A DNA stretch of 64,000 nucleotides from Lentzea albida. GTDB lineage: Bacteria; Actinomycetota; Actinomycetes; Mycobacteriales; Pseudonocardiaceae. The notes under the pieces were generated by a model that saw only the letters and a list, made by a program, of their open reading frames with translations, made no database searches and had not been told where the DNA came from. The stretch covers positions 310,001 to 374,000 of the forward strand of contig NZ_FOFV01000001.1 in assembly GCF_900111005.1 (NCBI RefSeq), written 5' to 3'. Positions 17,623 through 25,738 of the stretch are shown here, piece by piece (within the stretch, counting starts at the first letter, position 1; each line of letters opens with the position of its first letter). The position numbers and the translations under genes are program-made.

Positions 17623-18440
17623 ACGGACTGCCTCGTCCCGGCCGCTGTGTCGTGATGGGCGTGCTGAACGTGACGCCCGACTCGTTCTCCGACGGCGGCC
17701 GGTACATCGACCGGCGGGACGCGGTGGCGCACGGCGTCGAGATGTTCAAGCGCGGCGCGGACGTGATCGACGTCGGCGGCGAGTCCACCCGTCCCGGCGC
17801 CGAGCGCGTCGACCCGGCCGAGGAGATCGCACGCATCGTGCCGGTCATCCGCGCCCTGGTCGCCGAGCAGGTGCCGGTCAGCGTCGACACCATGCGGGCC
17901 TCCGTCGCGGCGGCGGCGCTGGAGGCGGGCGCGTCGATCGTGAACGACGTGTCCGGTGGCCTCGCCGACCCCGAGATGGCCGCTGTCGTCGCCGCGGCCG
18001 GAGTTCCGTACGTGCTCATGCACTGGCGTGGGCACAGCACGGAGATGGACGCGTTGGCGACGTACGACGACGTGGTGACGGACGTGCGCAGCGAGTTGCT
18101 GGAGCGCGTCGAGGCCGCGCTGGCCGCCGGTGTCGCCGAGTCGTCGATCGTGCTCGACCCCGGCCTGGGCTTCGCGAAACTGGGCGACCACAACTGGGAG
18201 TTGTTGCAGCGCCTGGACGAACTGGTCGAGCTGGGCTTCCCGGTGCTGGTGGGGGCGTCGCGCAAGCGCTTCCTCGGCACGTTGCTCGGCGGTCGTCCAC
18301 CGGACGGCAGGGAGGACGCGACCGCGGCGGTGTCCACTCTGGCCGCGTTCAACGGAGCGTGGGGTGTGCGGGTGCACGACGTCGACCGGACGCTGGACGC
18401 GGTCGCCGTCGCCGGTGCTTGGAGGCGGGGACATGGCTGA
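17619..18440 (+). CDS. folP: Dihydropteroate synthase
   Basis: A 273-residue TIM-barrel enzyme joining p-aminobenzoate to hydroxymethyl-dihydropterin pyrophosphate; target of sulfonamides. Both family signatures are present: [15 protein letters not shown] and [15 protein letters not shown]. The pterin-binding loop [13 protein letters not shown] is intact. GTG 17619 overlaps the folE stop; the 3' end overlaps folB by 8 bp. No resistance-type insertion is apparent. Confidence 0.97.
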   Translation: MNGLPRPGRCVVMGVLNVTPDSFSDGGRYIDRRDAVAHGVEMFKRGADVIDVGGESTRPGAERVDPAEEIARIVPVIRALVAEQVPVSVDTMRASVAAAALEAGASIVNDVSGGLADPEMAAVVAAAGVPYVLMHWRGHSTEMDALATYDDVVTDVRSELLERVEAALAAGVAESSIVLDPGLGFAKLGDHNWELLQRLDELVELGFPVLVGASRKRFLGTLLGGRPPDGREDATAAVSTLAAFNGAWGVRVHDVDRTLDAVAVAGAWRRGHG

Positions 18441-18825
18441 CCGGATCGCGTTGACGGGCCTGCGGGTGCGCGGCCACCACGGGGTGTTCGAGCACGAGAA
18501 GCGCGACGGGCAGGAGTTCGTCGTCGACATCACGCTGTGGCTCGACCTGTCGTCGGCGTCGCGCACCGACGACCTCCGCGAGACGTACCACTACGGCGAG
18601 CTCGCCGAGATGGCCGCGGCGATCGTCGGTGGTGAACCGTACGACCTCATCGAGACGGTGGCGGGCAAGATCGCCGACGCCGCGATGGCGGACACGCGGC
18701 TGCACGCGGCCGAGGTGACGGTGCACAAGCCGTCCGCGCCGATCCCGCTGACGTTCGACGACGTGTCGGTGACGATCCGCCGTTCGCGCCGGCTCGCCGC
18801 CCCGCTGCCCAAGGAAAAGCCTTGA
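18433..18825 (+). CDS. folB: Dihydroneopterin aldolase
   Basis: A 130-residue tunnelling-fold enzyme that converts dihydroneopterin to 6-hydroxymethyl-dihydropterin and glycolaldehyde. [20 protein letters not shown] is the N-terminal signature, [11 protein letters not shown] and [11 protein letters not shown] complete the active site, with the conserved catalytic lysine in [13 protein letters not shown] 18433 is preceded by GGAGGCGGGG and lies inside the folP gene end. Confidence 0.96.
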   Translation: MADRIALTGLRVRGHHGVFEHEKRDGQEFVVDITLWLDLSSASRTDDLRETYHYGELAEMAAAIVGGEPYDLIETVAGKIADAAMADTRLHAAEVTVHKPSAPIPLTFDDVSVTIRRSRRLAAPLPKEKP

Positions 18826-19316
18826 GCCGCGCGGTCCTCTCGATCGGCTCGAACCTCGGTGACCGGTTCGCCTTCCTGCAGTCGGTGGTGGACGGGTTGC
18901 GCCCCAACGTGATCGCCGTTTCGCCGGTGTACGAGACGGCGGCGTGGGGCGTCGAGGACCAGCCGGACTTCCTGAACGCCATCGTGATCGTGTCCGCGGA
19001 CGACGTCGACGAGTGGGGCTGGCTCCGTCGCGGCCAGGCGCTCGAGAACGCCGCCGGACGCGTGCGGGAGAAGCGCTGGGGACCGCGCACGTTGGACGTG
19101 GACGTGGTTTCGGTGGACGGGGTGACCTCGGACCACCCGGAGCTGCTCCTGCCGCATCCTGGGGCGTTTGAGCGCGCGACAGTGCTCATCCCGTGGCTCG
19201 ACGTCGAGCCTGATGCCGTGCTGCCGGGGCACGGACCCGTTGCGGGCCTGGAGTTCTCGGCCGAGGGCGTGCGGCGGCGTGACGATCTCGTGCTTTCGGG
19301 TTGGATGGACGCGTGA
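18822..19316 (+). CDS. folK: 2-amino-4-hydroxy-6-hydroxymethyldihydropteridine pyrophosphokinase
   Basis: A 164-residue HPPK that pyrophosphorylates hydroxymethyl-dihydropterin for Fol[15 protein letters not shown] at the N-terminus, [13 protein letters not shown] (metal-binding Asp pair) and [15 protein letters not shown] are diagnostic. It starts with TTG at 18822 overlapping the folB stop, and its TGA overlaps the GTG of the next gene. Confidence 0.96.
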   Translation: MSRAVLSIGSNLGDRFAFLQSVVDGLRPNVIAVSPVYETAAWGVEDQPDFLNAIVIVSADDVDEWGWLRRGQALENAAGRVREKRWGPRTLDVDVVSVDGVTSDHPELLLPHPGAFERATVLIPWLDVEPDAVLPGHGPVAGLEFSAEGVRRRDDLVLSGWMDA

Positions 19317-19780
19317 GGTTCACCCGTCCCCGCGACCTGGCGGCCGTCGCGATCATCGCCGCGCTGCTGGCCCATCTGCTGCTGCGGCTCGCCTACGACA
19401 CGTTGCCGCCACTGCCCGTGCTGGCCGGGTCGACGTTGTTCGTCATCGCGGTCGTGGAGGTCGTGCTCGCCTTCTCGTTGCGGGCCAGGATCCAGCGGCG
19501 TGCGGGAGCGCGTCCGGTGCAGCCCCTGACGGCCGCCCGAGCCGTCGCGTTGGCGAAGGCTTCGTCGGTTTTGGGCGCTTTGATGTTCGGTGTCTGGACC
19601 GGTGTGTTGATCTTCGTGATCCCCGTCCGCGACTCGTTCCCGGCGGCCTCGAACGACCTGGTGGCAGCGGTTGTCGGGGTGCTCTCGGCGGCCGCTCTGA
19701 CGGCTGCCGCGCTGTGGCTCGAGCACTGCTGCAAAACGCCCAACGAGCGTTCCGGAAACGAGATAGATACCCGGCCGTAG
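19313..19780 (+). CDS. DUF3180 membrane protein
   Basis: A 155-residue protein with four predicted transmembrane helices in two pairs (AAVAIIAALLAHLLLRLAY; LAGSTLFVIAVVEVVLAFSL; SSVLGALMFGVWTGVLIFVI; LVAAVVGVLSAAALTAAALW), which is the DUF3180 layout. It follows folK in most actinobacteria and here overlaps its stop (GTGA). Function is unknown; position suggests co-expression with folate synthesis, not proof of a role in it. Confidence 0.9.
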   Translation: MRFTRPRDLAAVAIIAALLAHLLLRLAYDTLPPLPVLAGSTLFVIAVVEVVLAFSLRARIQRRAGARPVQPLTAARAVALAKASSVLGALMFGVWTGVLIFVIPVRDSFPAASNDLVAAVVGVLSAAALTAAALWLEHCCKTPNERSGNEIDTRP

Positions 19781-19816
19781 GTCTCAGTCGCATAACTACG
19801 CGGTACCGTAGTGCCC

Positions 19817-21280
19817 ATGACCGGGCGTGGCGCGTCGATCGACGGCGAGCAGGAAGATCACGGTCGTGGCTCAGGGCGATTGCTGTTAGTAGCGGCATTG
19901 GCGCTCGCCCTCGTGGCCGCGGCGGTGCTCGTGCTGAGCGACAGTGCCCGCATGCTGCGTCTTGCCGTGGTGGCCGCATTGTGGGCGGCTCTGGTGGGCG
20001 CGTTCCTCGCCGCCAAATACCGCAAACAGGTCACGGAGCGCGACGACGAGGTGGCCGACCTCCAGTCCGTCTACGAGCTCGAGCTAGAGCGCGAGGTGGC
20101 CGCGCGCCGCGAGTACGAACTCGAGATCGAGTCGGAGACGCGCAAGCGCATCGAGGAGGAGTCGCGCGCGGACATCGAGGCCCTGCGCGCCGACCTGCAC
20201 GCGTTGCGCGACAACCTGCAGGCGTTGCTGGGCGGTGACGTCCTCGTCGAACGCGTGGCCCTGCGCGCCGAGTCGACCCGCCTGCGCTCGCTGTCGTCGG
20301 AGGCCGCCCGGCTGACCGCCGGCGCCGACCAGCGCATCATCAACGCCAAGCCCGCGATCACCGCCTCGGCGTCCGCCGAGAAGCCCTCCGAGCGCACCGA
20401 GCTGATCGAGCGCGTCGCCCACGACGCCAAGGTGCAGCCCCCGCGCCGCGAACCGGCGCGCCCCGAGCCCGTGCGCCCGGAGCCGAGCAGGACCTCGCCG
20501 CGCCCGCAGCCGGCCGTCGTCCGCCGCGAGCCCGTGAAGGTGCAGAAGCAGGAACCGGCCCGCCCGCAGGCCCGTCCGGGTGCCGCCGCCGCGTCCGTGT
20601 CCGCCCGGCTCGGCAACGCGGCCGCGCCGCAGGTGCCGCAGAAGGCGCAGCCGCCCAAGGTGGCGCCGCCGACCGTGAAGGCCGCCCCGGTGCAGGCCCA
20701 GGTCCACCGCACCGAGCGGGTGCAGCGCCCGGCGCAACCGCCGGTGCGCGCCGAGGTGCCGGCGCGTCCGGAGCCCGTGAAGGCGGCGGAACCCCGCAAG
20801 CCCCGCGTGGCCGAGCGCACCGAGATGATCGACCCGAAGTCGTTGCAGGCAGCCGGTCGCCGCCGCGCCGACGAGCGCCCGGCCCCCGTCCAGGACAGCG
20901 GCTCGTGGGAGACCCTGAAGCCGGACAGCGCCGGTTCGTCGAGCGGCCGCCGCCGAGCCGACGAGGCCCCGGCCCGCCGCACCGCCTCCGAGGACTCGCT
21001 GGTGTCGCTGCCCCCGGTGCGCCGCCCCGCGTCCGAGCAGTCGTCGGCGAGGCTCCCCGCGGTCGCACCGAGCCGCCGCGCCACGCAGGAGGAGGCCCCG
21101 GTCTCCGGCCGCCGCGTGGCCGAGGACTCGTCCACCCGCCTGCCCGCGGTCTCGACCGGCCGCCGAGCCGCACCGGAAGACCAGTCGGGCGCGCACGCCG
21201 ACGGCAAGTCCGTCAGCGAACTCCTGGCCTCACTGGGCGGAGGCGACGCCCCCCGCCGCCGTCGCCGCCGCGACGACTAG
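19817..21280 (+). CDS. DUF6779-type membrane-anchored coiled-coil protein
   Basis: A 487-residue protein. Two adjacent hydrophobic helices (LLLVAALALALVAAAVLVL and MLRLAVVAALWAALVGAFL) are followed by a highly charged coiled coil (about residues 75-165; ELELEREVAARREYELEIES) and then about 300 residues of low-complexity Pro/Arg/Ala/Glu sequence with recurring GRRRADE-, RLPAVS- and RPEPV-like motifs. It ends in an Arg-rich tail, GGGDAPRRRRRRDD. Seen downstream of folK in Pseudonocardiales and likely a cytoplasmic scaffold tethered to the membrane. ATG 19817 is chosen; GTG 19811 in frame is an alternative. Confidence 0.75.
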   Translation: MTGRGASIDGEQEDHGRGSGRLLLVAALALALVAAAVLVLSDSARMLRLAVVAALWAALVGAFLAAKYRKQVTERDDEVADLQSVYELELEREVAARREYELEIESETRKRIEEESRADIEALRADLHALRDNLQALLGGDVLVERVALRAESTRLRSLSSEAARLTAGADQRIINAKPAITASASAEKPSERTELIERVAHDAKVQPPRREPARPEPVRPEPSRTSPRPQPAVVRREPVKVQKQEPARPQARPGAAAASVSARLGNAAAPQVPQKAQPPKVAPPTVKAAPVQAQVHRTERVQRPAQPPVRAEVPARPEPVKAAEPRKPRVAERTEMIDPKSLQAAGRRRADERPAPVQDSGSWETLKPDSAGSSSGRRRADEAPARRTASEDSLVSLPPVRRPASEQSSARLPAVAPSRRATQEEAPVSGRRVAEDSSTRLPAVSTGRRAAPEDQSGAHADGKSVSELLASLGGGDAPRRRRRRDD

Positions 21281-21285
21281 ACCCG

Positions 21286-22371
21286 CTACTTGTCGATGTC
21301 GCCGACGATGACGGCGAACGAACTCAGCACGGCAGGCAGGTCGTCGACCTTCGTGCCGGGCAGGAGCGCCGACAGCGCCTGCACGTTGTTGAACGAGGGC
21401 GTGCGCAACTTGAGCCGCCACGGCGTCTTCTCGCCCCGCGACGACAGGTGCACGCCCGAGGTCCCGAGCGGCGCCTCGACCCGCGTGTAGACGGACCCCT
21501 CCGGAGCCTTGATCGACTTGGGCAGCCGGAGGTTCACGGGCCCGGACGGCAACTGTTCGAGGCACTGCGTCGCCAACTCGACCGACTTTGTGACTTCGTC
21601 GAGCAGACACCGCACCCGCGCCGCCGCGTCACCCTCAGTCCGCGTGACAGGCTCGAACTTCAAAGCCTTGTAAGCGGGCAACGGGTCGTCGCGCCGCAGG
21701 TCGAAGTCCACGCCGCTGGCCCGGCCGATGGGCCCGGTGACGCCGTACGCCAACGCGTCCTCCTGGGTGAGAACACCGAGCCCTTCCAGCTCCTCTGTGG
21801 CGATGGACAGCGTGCTCGTGTCCACAGTGGACAGAAATGCGGCCACCCGCGCGGTCCACCCGGCCGGGACGTCCTCGCGCAGCCCGCCGATCCGGTTGAA
21901 CATGAAGTGGATGCGCCCGCCCGACGCCTCCTCCATGAGCGCCTGCACACCCTCGCGGTAGGCAGCGGCGTTGGGGGACAACGGAGTCAGGAACACCATG
22001 TGCGCCATCAGCCGGTTGAGCTCGCAGAGCAGCGCCCGCAACCACTGCGCCCGCACCGGCACGTCCATGCCCGTCATGCGCTCCACGGCCAGCGCCACCG
22101 CGAGCTCGTTGCAGAACGCCGACAGCCAGTCGTGCCGGTTGGCGAGCGTCAGCACCTGCCGGTAGTCCCGCACCTCGAACAACTTCTCGGCACCCCGGTG
22201 CAGGTGCCCGACGAGGGGCTCGGCCGCGGTGATGACGAGGTCCGGCGTGACGGTCAGGCGCAGGCGGTAGGCGCCGTGGGCCGAGGGGTGCAGGGGGCCG
22301 AGGTCGATCACGCGGTCGACGCCCAGGTACTGGGCGCCCGCGCCCACGCCGACGGTGATCTGCTCGCTCAC
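21286..22371 (-). CDS. nuoD2: Orphan NADH-quinone oxidoreductase subunit D paralogue (NuoD2-like)
   Basis: A 361-residue homologue of complex I NuoD/49-kDa subunit standing alone, without other nuo genes. Family landmarks run the whole length: LGPLHPSAHGAYRL (quinone-site His32), GHLHRGAEKL (Arg59), IGGLREDVP, EAPLGTSGVHL and the C-terminal VGDIDK. It is shorter than usual (about 400-440 residues). Arg59 aligns with the arginine that NDUFAF7 dimethylates in human NDUFS2 (GLLHRGTEK). The residue matching the quinone-binding Tyr (human RLDYVS) is Trp82 (RHDWLS). GTG 22371 start with no clear ribosome site. I recall a similar second nuoD near fol genes in Streptomyces; not checked. May be a specialised complex I subunit or a non-redox relic. 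Confidence 0.85.
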   Translation of the reverse strand: MSEQITVGVGAGAQYLGVDRVIDLGPLHPSAHGAYRLRLTVTPDLVITAAEPLVGHLHRGAEKLFEVRDYRQVLTLANRHDWLSAFCNELAVALAVERMTGMDVPVRAQWLRALLCELNRLMAHMVFLTPLSPNAAAYREGVQALMEEASGGRIHFMFNRIGGLREDVPAGWTARVAAFLSTVDTSTLSIATEELEGLGVLTQEDALAYGVTGPIGRASGVDFDLRRDDPLPAYKALKFEPVTRTEGDAAARVRCLLDEVTKSVELATQCLEQLPSGPVNLRLPKSIKAPEGSVYTRVEAPLGTSGVHLSSRGEKTPWRLKLRTPSFNNVQALSALLPGTKVDDLPAVLSSFAVIVGDIDK

Positions 22372-22387
22372 CCGAGCATGGTTTCAC

Positions 22388-22407
22388 GGGGGCGGGGAGG
22401 GGGCGGG
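22388..22407 (+). other. G-quadruplex-forming motif upstream of the NuoD paralogue
   Basis: Four runs of 5, 4, 5 and 3 guanines separated by single bases, 17 bp upstream of the nuoD-like start and on its template strand. By sequence it meets the usual G4 pattern with one-base loops. Confidence 0.5.
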
Positions 22408-23064
22408 ACGTGGTTTGGGGCGAGGCGGGTGGCGGGGGTCCGCGGGGGTGGGTGGTGGGGGTTCGGCCGCGCGGTGGCTGTGGGTGTGGACGGAGGTGGT
22501 GTGGGCTGGGCGCGGCCGGCGGGTTGCGCGTGAGGTGCGAAGGGGAGGTGGCGGGGGCTCGAACACGGGTGGCGGCCGCGCGGTGGCGCGCTTGAGGTGG
22601 GGAGGGTGGAAGTGGCGGAGTCTCGGGCGCGGCCGGTGGGTTGTGAGGTGGCGCCGATGGACCCTCGGGCCCTGCGATGGCGGGGCTGTGGGCTGGTCGG
22701 GGTGCGGCTGGCGGGACGGCGCTGTGGGCTGATCGGCCGCGAGTGGCGGGGTGCGGGCGGTAGAGGTGGCGGTGCTTGGGCGCGGCCGACGTTCATAAAG
22801 GTGGTGCGGAGGCGCTGGGGGTCGCCGGCGGGCCGGGAAGCGGTGCGGCGGACGCACCTGGCGCGGTGCGGCGGCAGTGCTGAAAACCGGGCACCACCGG
22901 CGACCCGCTGGCGGACGGCGGTGGCGAAGGAGCGGCGGAGGGCGGGGCGGCAGCCGGGTGGTGGCGGACGGGCGGTAGCCGACAAGTGGTGCCGAGGGGC
23001 GGCCGGCGCCTGGACGTGGCTGGTGCCTGGACGCGGCTGACGGGCCGCGAATGCGGCGTGCCGC
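22408..23064. other. G-rich gap without a convincing gene
   Basis: About 660 bp with strong excess of G over C on the plus strand. Two related stretches are seen: CGGCCGCGCGGTGGC-like sequence at 22464 and again at 22573, and GGGCGCGGCCGG followed by a GGGTTG-like stretch at 22508 and at 22625, so a segment of about 85 bp appears duplicated about 110-117 bp apart. Reading frames are open on both strands but have no family character, no ribosome sites and are Gly/Arg/Trp-rich shadows. It lies between the DUF1203 gene and the nuoD paralogue, all minus strand. Confidence 0.5.
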
Positions 23065-23487
23065 TCAAGCCCGCGTGACCCCGAAGAAGAAGCACCCGTG
23101 CGACACGCTCCGCACCTGCACCGCCTCCACCGCGGGATCGTTGAACAATCCTTCGATCACACGATCGAACGATCCAGGCTCCACCACCACGCCGTCACAG
23201 ATCTGACCAGCGGCGTTGTAGGAACGCAGGATCCGGGGATTGTTCAACAACTCAACAGGCAGACGATCCAACGAAGCTCCACCAGGGCAGTCCACGTGCG
23301 TGAACACCGGCCCGACCTCGGAGTACGGCCCCTTCCCGAACGGCGCCGAGTACCGGAACAACCACACCGGCTCGTCAGCCGAAGACTTCCGCAAACAACA
23401 CCGCAAAGGCACATCAGGCTCGGAAGCCCGGTACTCACGACCAGCATCGAAGAACGACTCGGACGGCGACACGGTGTGGATTCGCAT
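23065..23487 (-). CDS. DUF1203 family protein
   Basis: A 140-residue protein starting MRIHTVSPSESFFDAGREYR. LRCCLRKSSADEPVWLFRYSAPFGKGPYSEVGPVFTHVD (given here in parts: LRCCLR..., FGKGPYSEVGPVFTH) and the C-terminal VRSVSHGCFFFGVTRA match the DUF1203 pattern, whose function is not known to me. It is 17 bp downstream of the MidA-type methyltransferase gene on the same strand, likely one transcript. Two copies of the GGATTGTTGAACAATCC-type palindrome lie inside the coding region and encode GLFNDP and ELLNNP. Confidence 0.75.
   Translation of the reverse strand: MRIHTVSPSESFFDAGREYRASEPDVPLRCCLRKSSADEPVWLFRYSAPFGKGPYSEVGPVFTHVDCPGGASLDRLPVELLNNPRILRSYNAAGQICDGVVVEPGSFDRVIEGLFNDPAVEAVQVRSVSHGCFFFGVTRA
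23135..23151. repeat. Dispersed 17-bp palindrome, copy in DUF1203 gene
   Basis: GGATCGTTGAACAATCC, one mismatch from the consensus GGATTGTTGAACAATCC, followed by TTCGATC as in the mutY array. A second, weaker copy (GGATTGTTCAACAAC) starts at 23237. Confidence 0.7.
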
Positions 23488-23504
23488 GAACCCAACCCTC
23501 GCGC

Positions 23505-24452
23505 TCACCCACCAGAAAAGCTGGCGGGATTCGGACGCCAGGGCGGCAACGCGGGCGACCCGGGCAACGCCGGCAACAGGTCCGCCACCCGAACCCCACA
23601 CCCGTGCAACAACCACCCGAACCCGCCCAACCCACCGGGATCACGCAACTCGGCGATCCGCCCGGCCCGAGCGGCCGACTCCAGCCAGTCCCACCCAGAC
23701 CCGGAAGCCGAACCGGACAACCCCAAGGCGGACAACGCATCCCGCTGCGACACCAGCACCCAGTCCCCACCGGCGGCAGCCGCGCACGCATCCAGAGCGA
23801 CGTGCGCCGTGATGTCACAGGACCCGTCGAACACGGGCGGGACCTGGCGCCCGCCTCGATACCCCGTCAGCGTGAACCGACGAGACGACACCAGGTGCCC
23901 GTAGTCGATCGCCAACGCCGCCCCGTGCACACCTGAAACAGCCGCCGCCCAAGCCGCATCCCGAGGCGAACCCACCTCGGCCAGCTCACCGTCCTCCAGC
24001 GAAGGCCACCACCGGGTGATCCAAGGATCCGACGAAGGCCCGCGCACCACCGGGCAGGGGATCGCGTCCAGCCACTCGTGCCCGACCAGCAACCCGACGC
24101 ACGACGGCACCTCGCGAACCCACTGAACCCCGGGCAGCTCGACGAAAGGTCCGACCTCGACGGCGGTCACCCGCAGCCGCGCGGCCAGCGAACCGGTGGC
24201 GAGCGTGCGCACCGCGAAGGCCAGTTCACCGCCGCCCGCGCCAACGTCCACGAAGTCCACGACCGGGGGAAATCCCAGAGCGGCGTCCACACGCGCCAAC
24301 AGCACCAGCAACGCCTCGGCCAGTTCCGGACCGACCAGCGGAGACGTCCGGAAGTGCCCGGACGGCTTCTCCCCGCGCGCGAAGAAGCCGGAAGGCCCGT
24401 AGAGCGCGGCGTGCCAAGCGGCTTCCCAGTCCAACACCGGACAAGTGTGCAT
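23505..24452 (-). CDS. MidA/NDUFAF7-type SAM-dependent methyltransferase
   Basis: A 315-residue protein of the COG1565 group. The N-terminal signature LYGPSGFFARGEKPSGHFRT corresponds to the YYxxxxGDFxTxP region of MidA/NDUFAF7, followed by the SAM motif FVDVGAGGGELAFA (Asp69, Gly71, Gly73), the GHEWLDAIPCP segment (matching the NEFFDALP-type motif) and IDYGHLVSSR (IDYG motif). Known eukaryotic members methylate an arginine of complex I NDUFS2 during assembly. Here a NuoD/NDUFS2 paralogue lies on the same strand about 1.1 kb away. Divergent from the PrsW gene with 14 bp between starts. Confidence 0.82.
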   Translation of the reverse strand: MHTCPVLDWEAAWHAALYGPSGFFARGEKPSGHFRTSPLVGPELAEALLVLLARVDAALGFPPVVDFVDVGAGGGELAFAVRTLATGSLAARLRVTAVEVGPFVELPGVQWVREVPSCVGLLVGHEWLDAIPCPVVRGPSSDPWITRWWPSLEDGELAEVGSPRDAAWAAAVSGVHGAALAIDYGHLVSSRRFTLTGYRGGRQVPPVFDGSCDITAHVALDACAAAAGGDWVLVSQRDALSALGLSGSASGSGWDWLESAARAGRIAELRDPGGLGGFGWLLHGCGVRVADLLPALPGSPALPPWRPNPASFSGG

Positions 24453-24466
24453 CTAAGGTCATTTCC

Positions 24467-25636
24467 GTGACCGACGCCGACCTCACACCGACGCCGACAC
24501 CGACGCCGATGCCGGCGCCGGGCAAGAAGCGCATCGAGCAGCGCCGCTGGACCGTCCTGTTCCCCGTCGTGGCGCTGATCGCGCTGGCCGCGGCAGGGCT
24601 CGTGCTGTTCGCGCTGGGCACGTCGAGCATCGGCATCGAGCCGCTGCTGGTCGGCGCCGCCGCCGCGCTGATCCCCGTCGCGTTCGTCGTGAGCGCCTTC
24701 CTGTGGATCGACCGCTGGGAGCCGGAGCCGGCGAAGATGCTGCTCTTCGCGTTCATCTGGGGTTCGTGCGGCGCGACGATCAGCTCGCTCGCGTTCAACC
24801 AGACGTCGAGGGTGCTCGGCGACCTGCTGACGAACGACGGCACGACGTTCACCGCCGTCGTGGGCGCGCCGATCGTCGAGGAGGCGACCAAGGCGGTGTT
24901 CCTCATCGCCGTGTTCGTGCGGCGCAGGCACGAGTTCGACGGCGTGGTCGACGGCATGGTCTACGCGGGCATCACGGCCGCGGGCTTCGCGTTCACCGAG
25001 AACATCTGGTACTTCGGCCGGGTCTTCCTCGAGAACGGGCTCGGCAACATGAGCGGCGGCGTGATCGCGCTGTTCGTGCTGCGCGGGGTGCTGTCGCCGT
25101 TCGCGCACCCGCTGTTCACGGCCATGACGGGCATCGGTGTCGGTATCGCGGCGACGACGAGCAACGCGACGGTCCGCGTCGTCGCGCCCATCGGCGGGTA
25201 CCTCACGGCCGTCGGGCTGCACTCGCTGTGGAACTTCTCGACGACCGTCGGCACGGGGTCGGACTTCATCAACCTGTACTTCCTGATCATGGTGCCGGTG
25301 TTCGCCGGCGCCGTCGCGATCGTCGTGTGGCAGCGGCGCAGGGAACAGCGGATCGTCGCCGGTCAGCTCGCCGCGATGGCGCAGAACCGGTGGATCGCCA
25401 ACAGCGAGGTCGCCCTGCTGGCCAGCCTCAACGGCCGCCGCAACTGGCTGCGGGCGGTCAAGCGCAAGTCGGGCGACGCGTCGGCCAAGGCCGTGCGGAG
25501 CTACCAGATCGCCGTCACCGAACTGGCCTTCCTGCGGCACCGCATCGAGCAGGGAACGGCCGGTCAGAGCGCCGAGCAGCGCCACGGGGTGCTGCTCGAC
25601 ACGCTGCACGCCGCCAGGGCGGCCGCCCGCCGGTGA
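24467..25636 (+). CDS. PrsW-family intramembrane metalloprotease
   Basis: A 389-residue polytopic protein with about eight helices. The PrsW/CPBP-type catalytic motifs are visible: EEATK (Glu138-Glu139), FAFTEN in the next helix, FAHPLFTAMTG and LHSLWNF supplying histidines. PrsW proteases cut anti-sigma factors within or near the membrane in Bacillus; the target here is unknown. The N-terminus is a Thr/Pro repeat (TPTPTPTPMPAPG) and the C-terminal about 90 residues are a charged cytoplasmic helix region. Start GTG 24467 lies 14 bp from the divergent methyltransferase start, leaving no room for ordinary leaders. Confidence 0.9.
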   Translation: MTDADLTPTPTPTPMPAPGKKRIEQRRWTVLFPVVALIALAAAGLVLFALGTSSIGIEPLLVGAAAALIPVAFVVSAFLWIDRWEPEPAKMLLFAFIWGSCGATISSLAFNQTSRVLGDLLTNDGTTFTAVVGAPIVEEATKAVFLIAVFVRRRHEFDGVVDGMVYAGITAAGFAFTENIWYFGRVFLENGLGNMSGGVIALFVLRGVLSPFAHPLFTAMTGIGVGIAATTSNATVRVVAPIGGYLTAVGLHSLWNFSTTVGTGSDFINLYFLIMVPVFAGAVAIVVWQRRREQRIVAGQLAAMAQNRWIANSEVALLASLNGRRNWLRAVKRKSGDASAKAVRSYQIAVTELAFLRHRIEQGTAGQSAEQRHGVLLDTLHAARAAARR

Positions 25637-25738
25637 ATCCGGTCACCGGGAGGCACATCACCCCGGCCGCGGAGCTACCCTCGGCGACGTCGTCCGGTAC
25701 CCGCACCAGGGACTGGAACGTCAGAAGGAGTTAGTCGC

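Noticed and set aside
22384-22857. Pro/Arg-rich open frames in the G-rich gap
   Set aside because: Low-complexity products, no start signal; better explained by strand composition bias.
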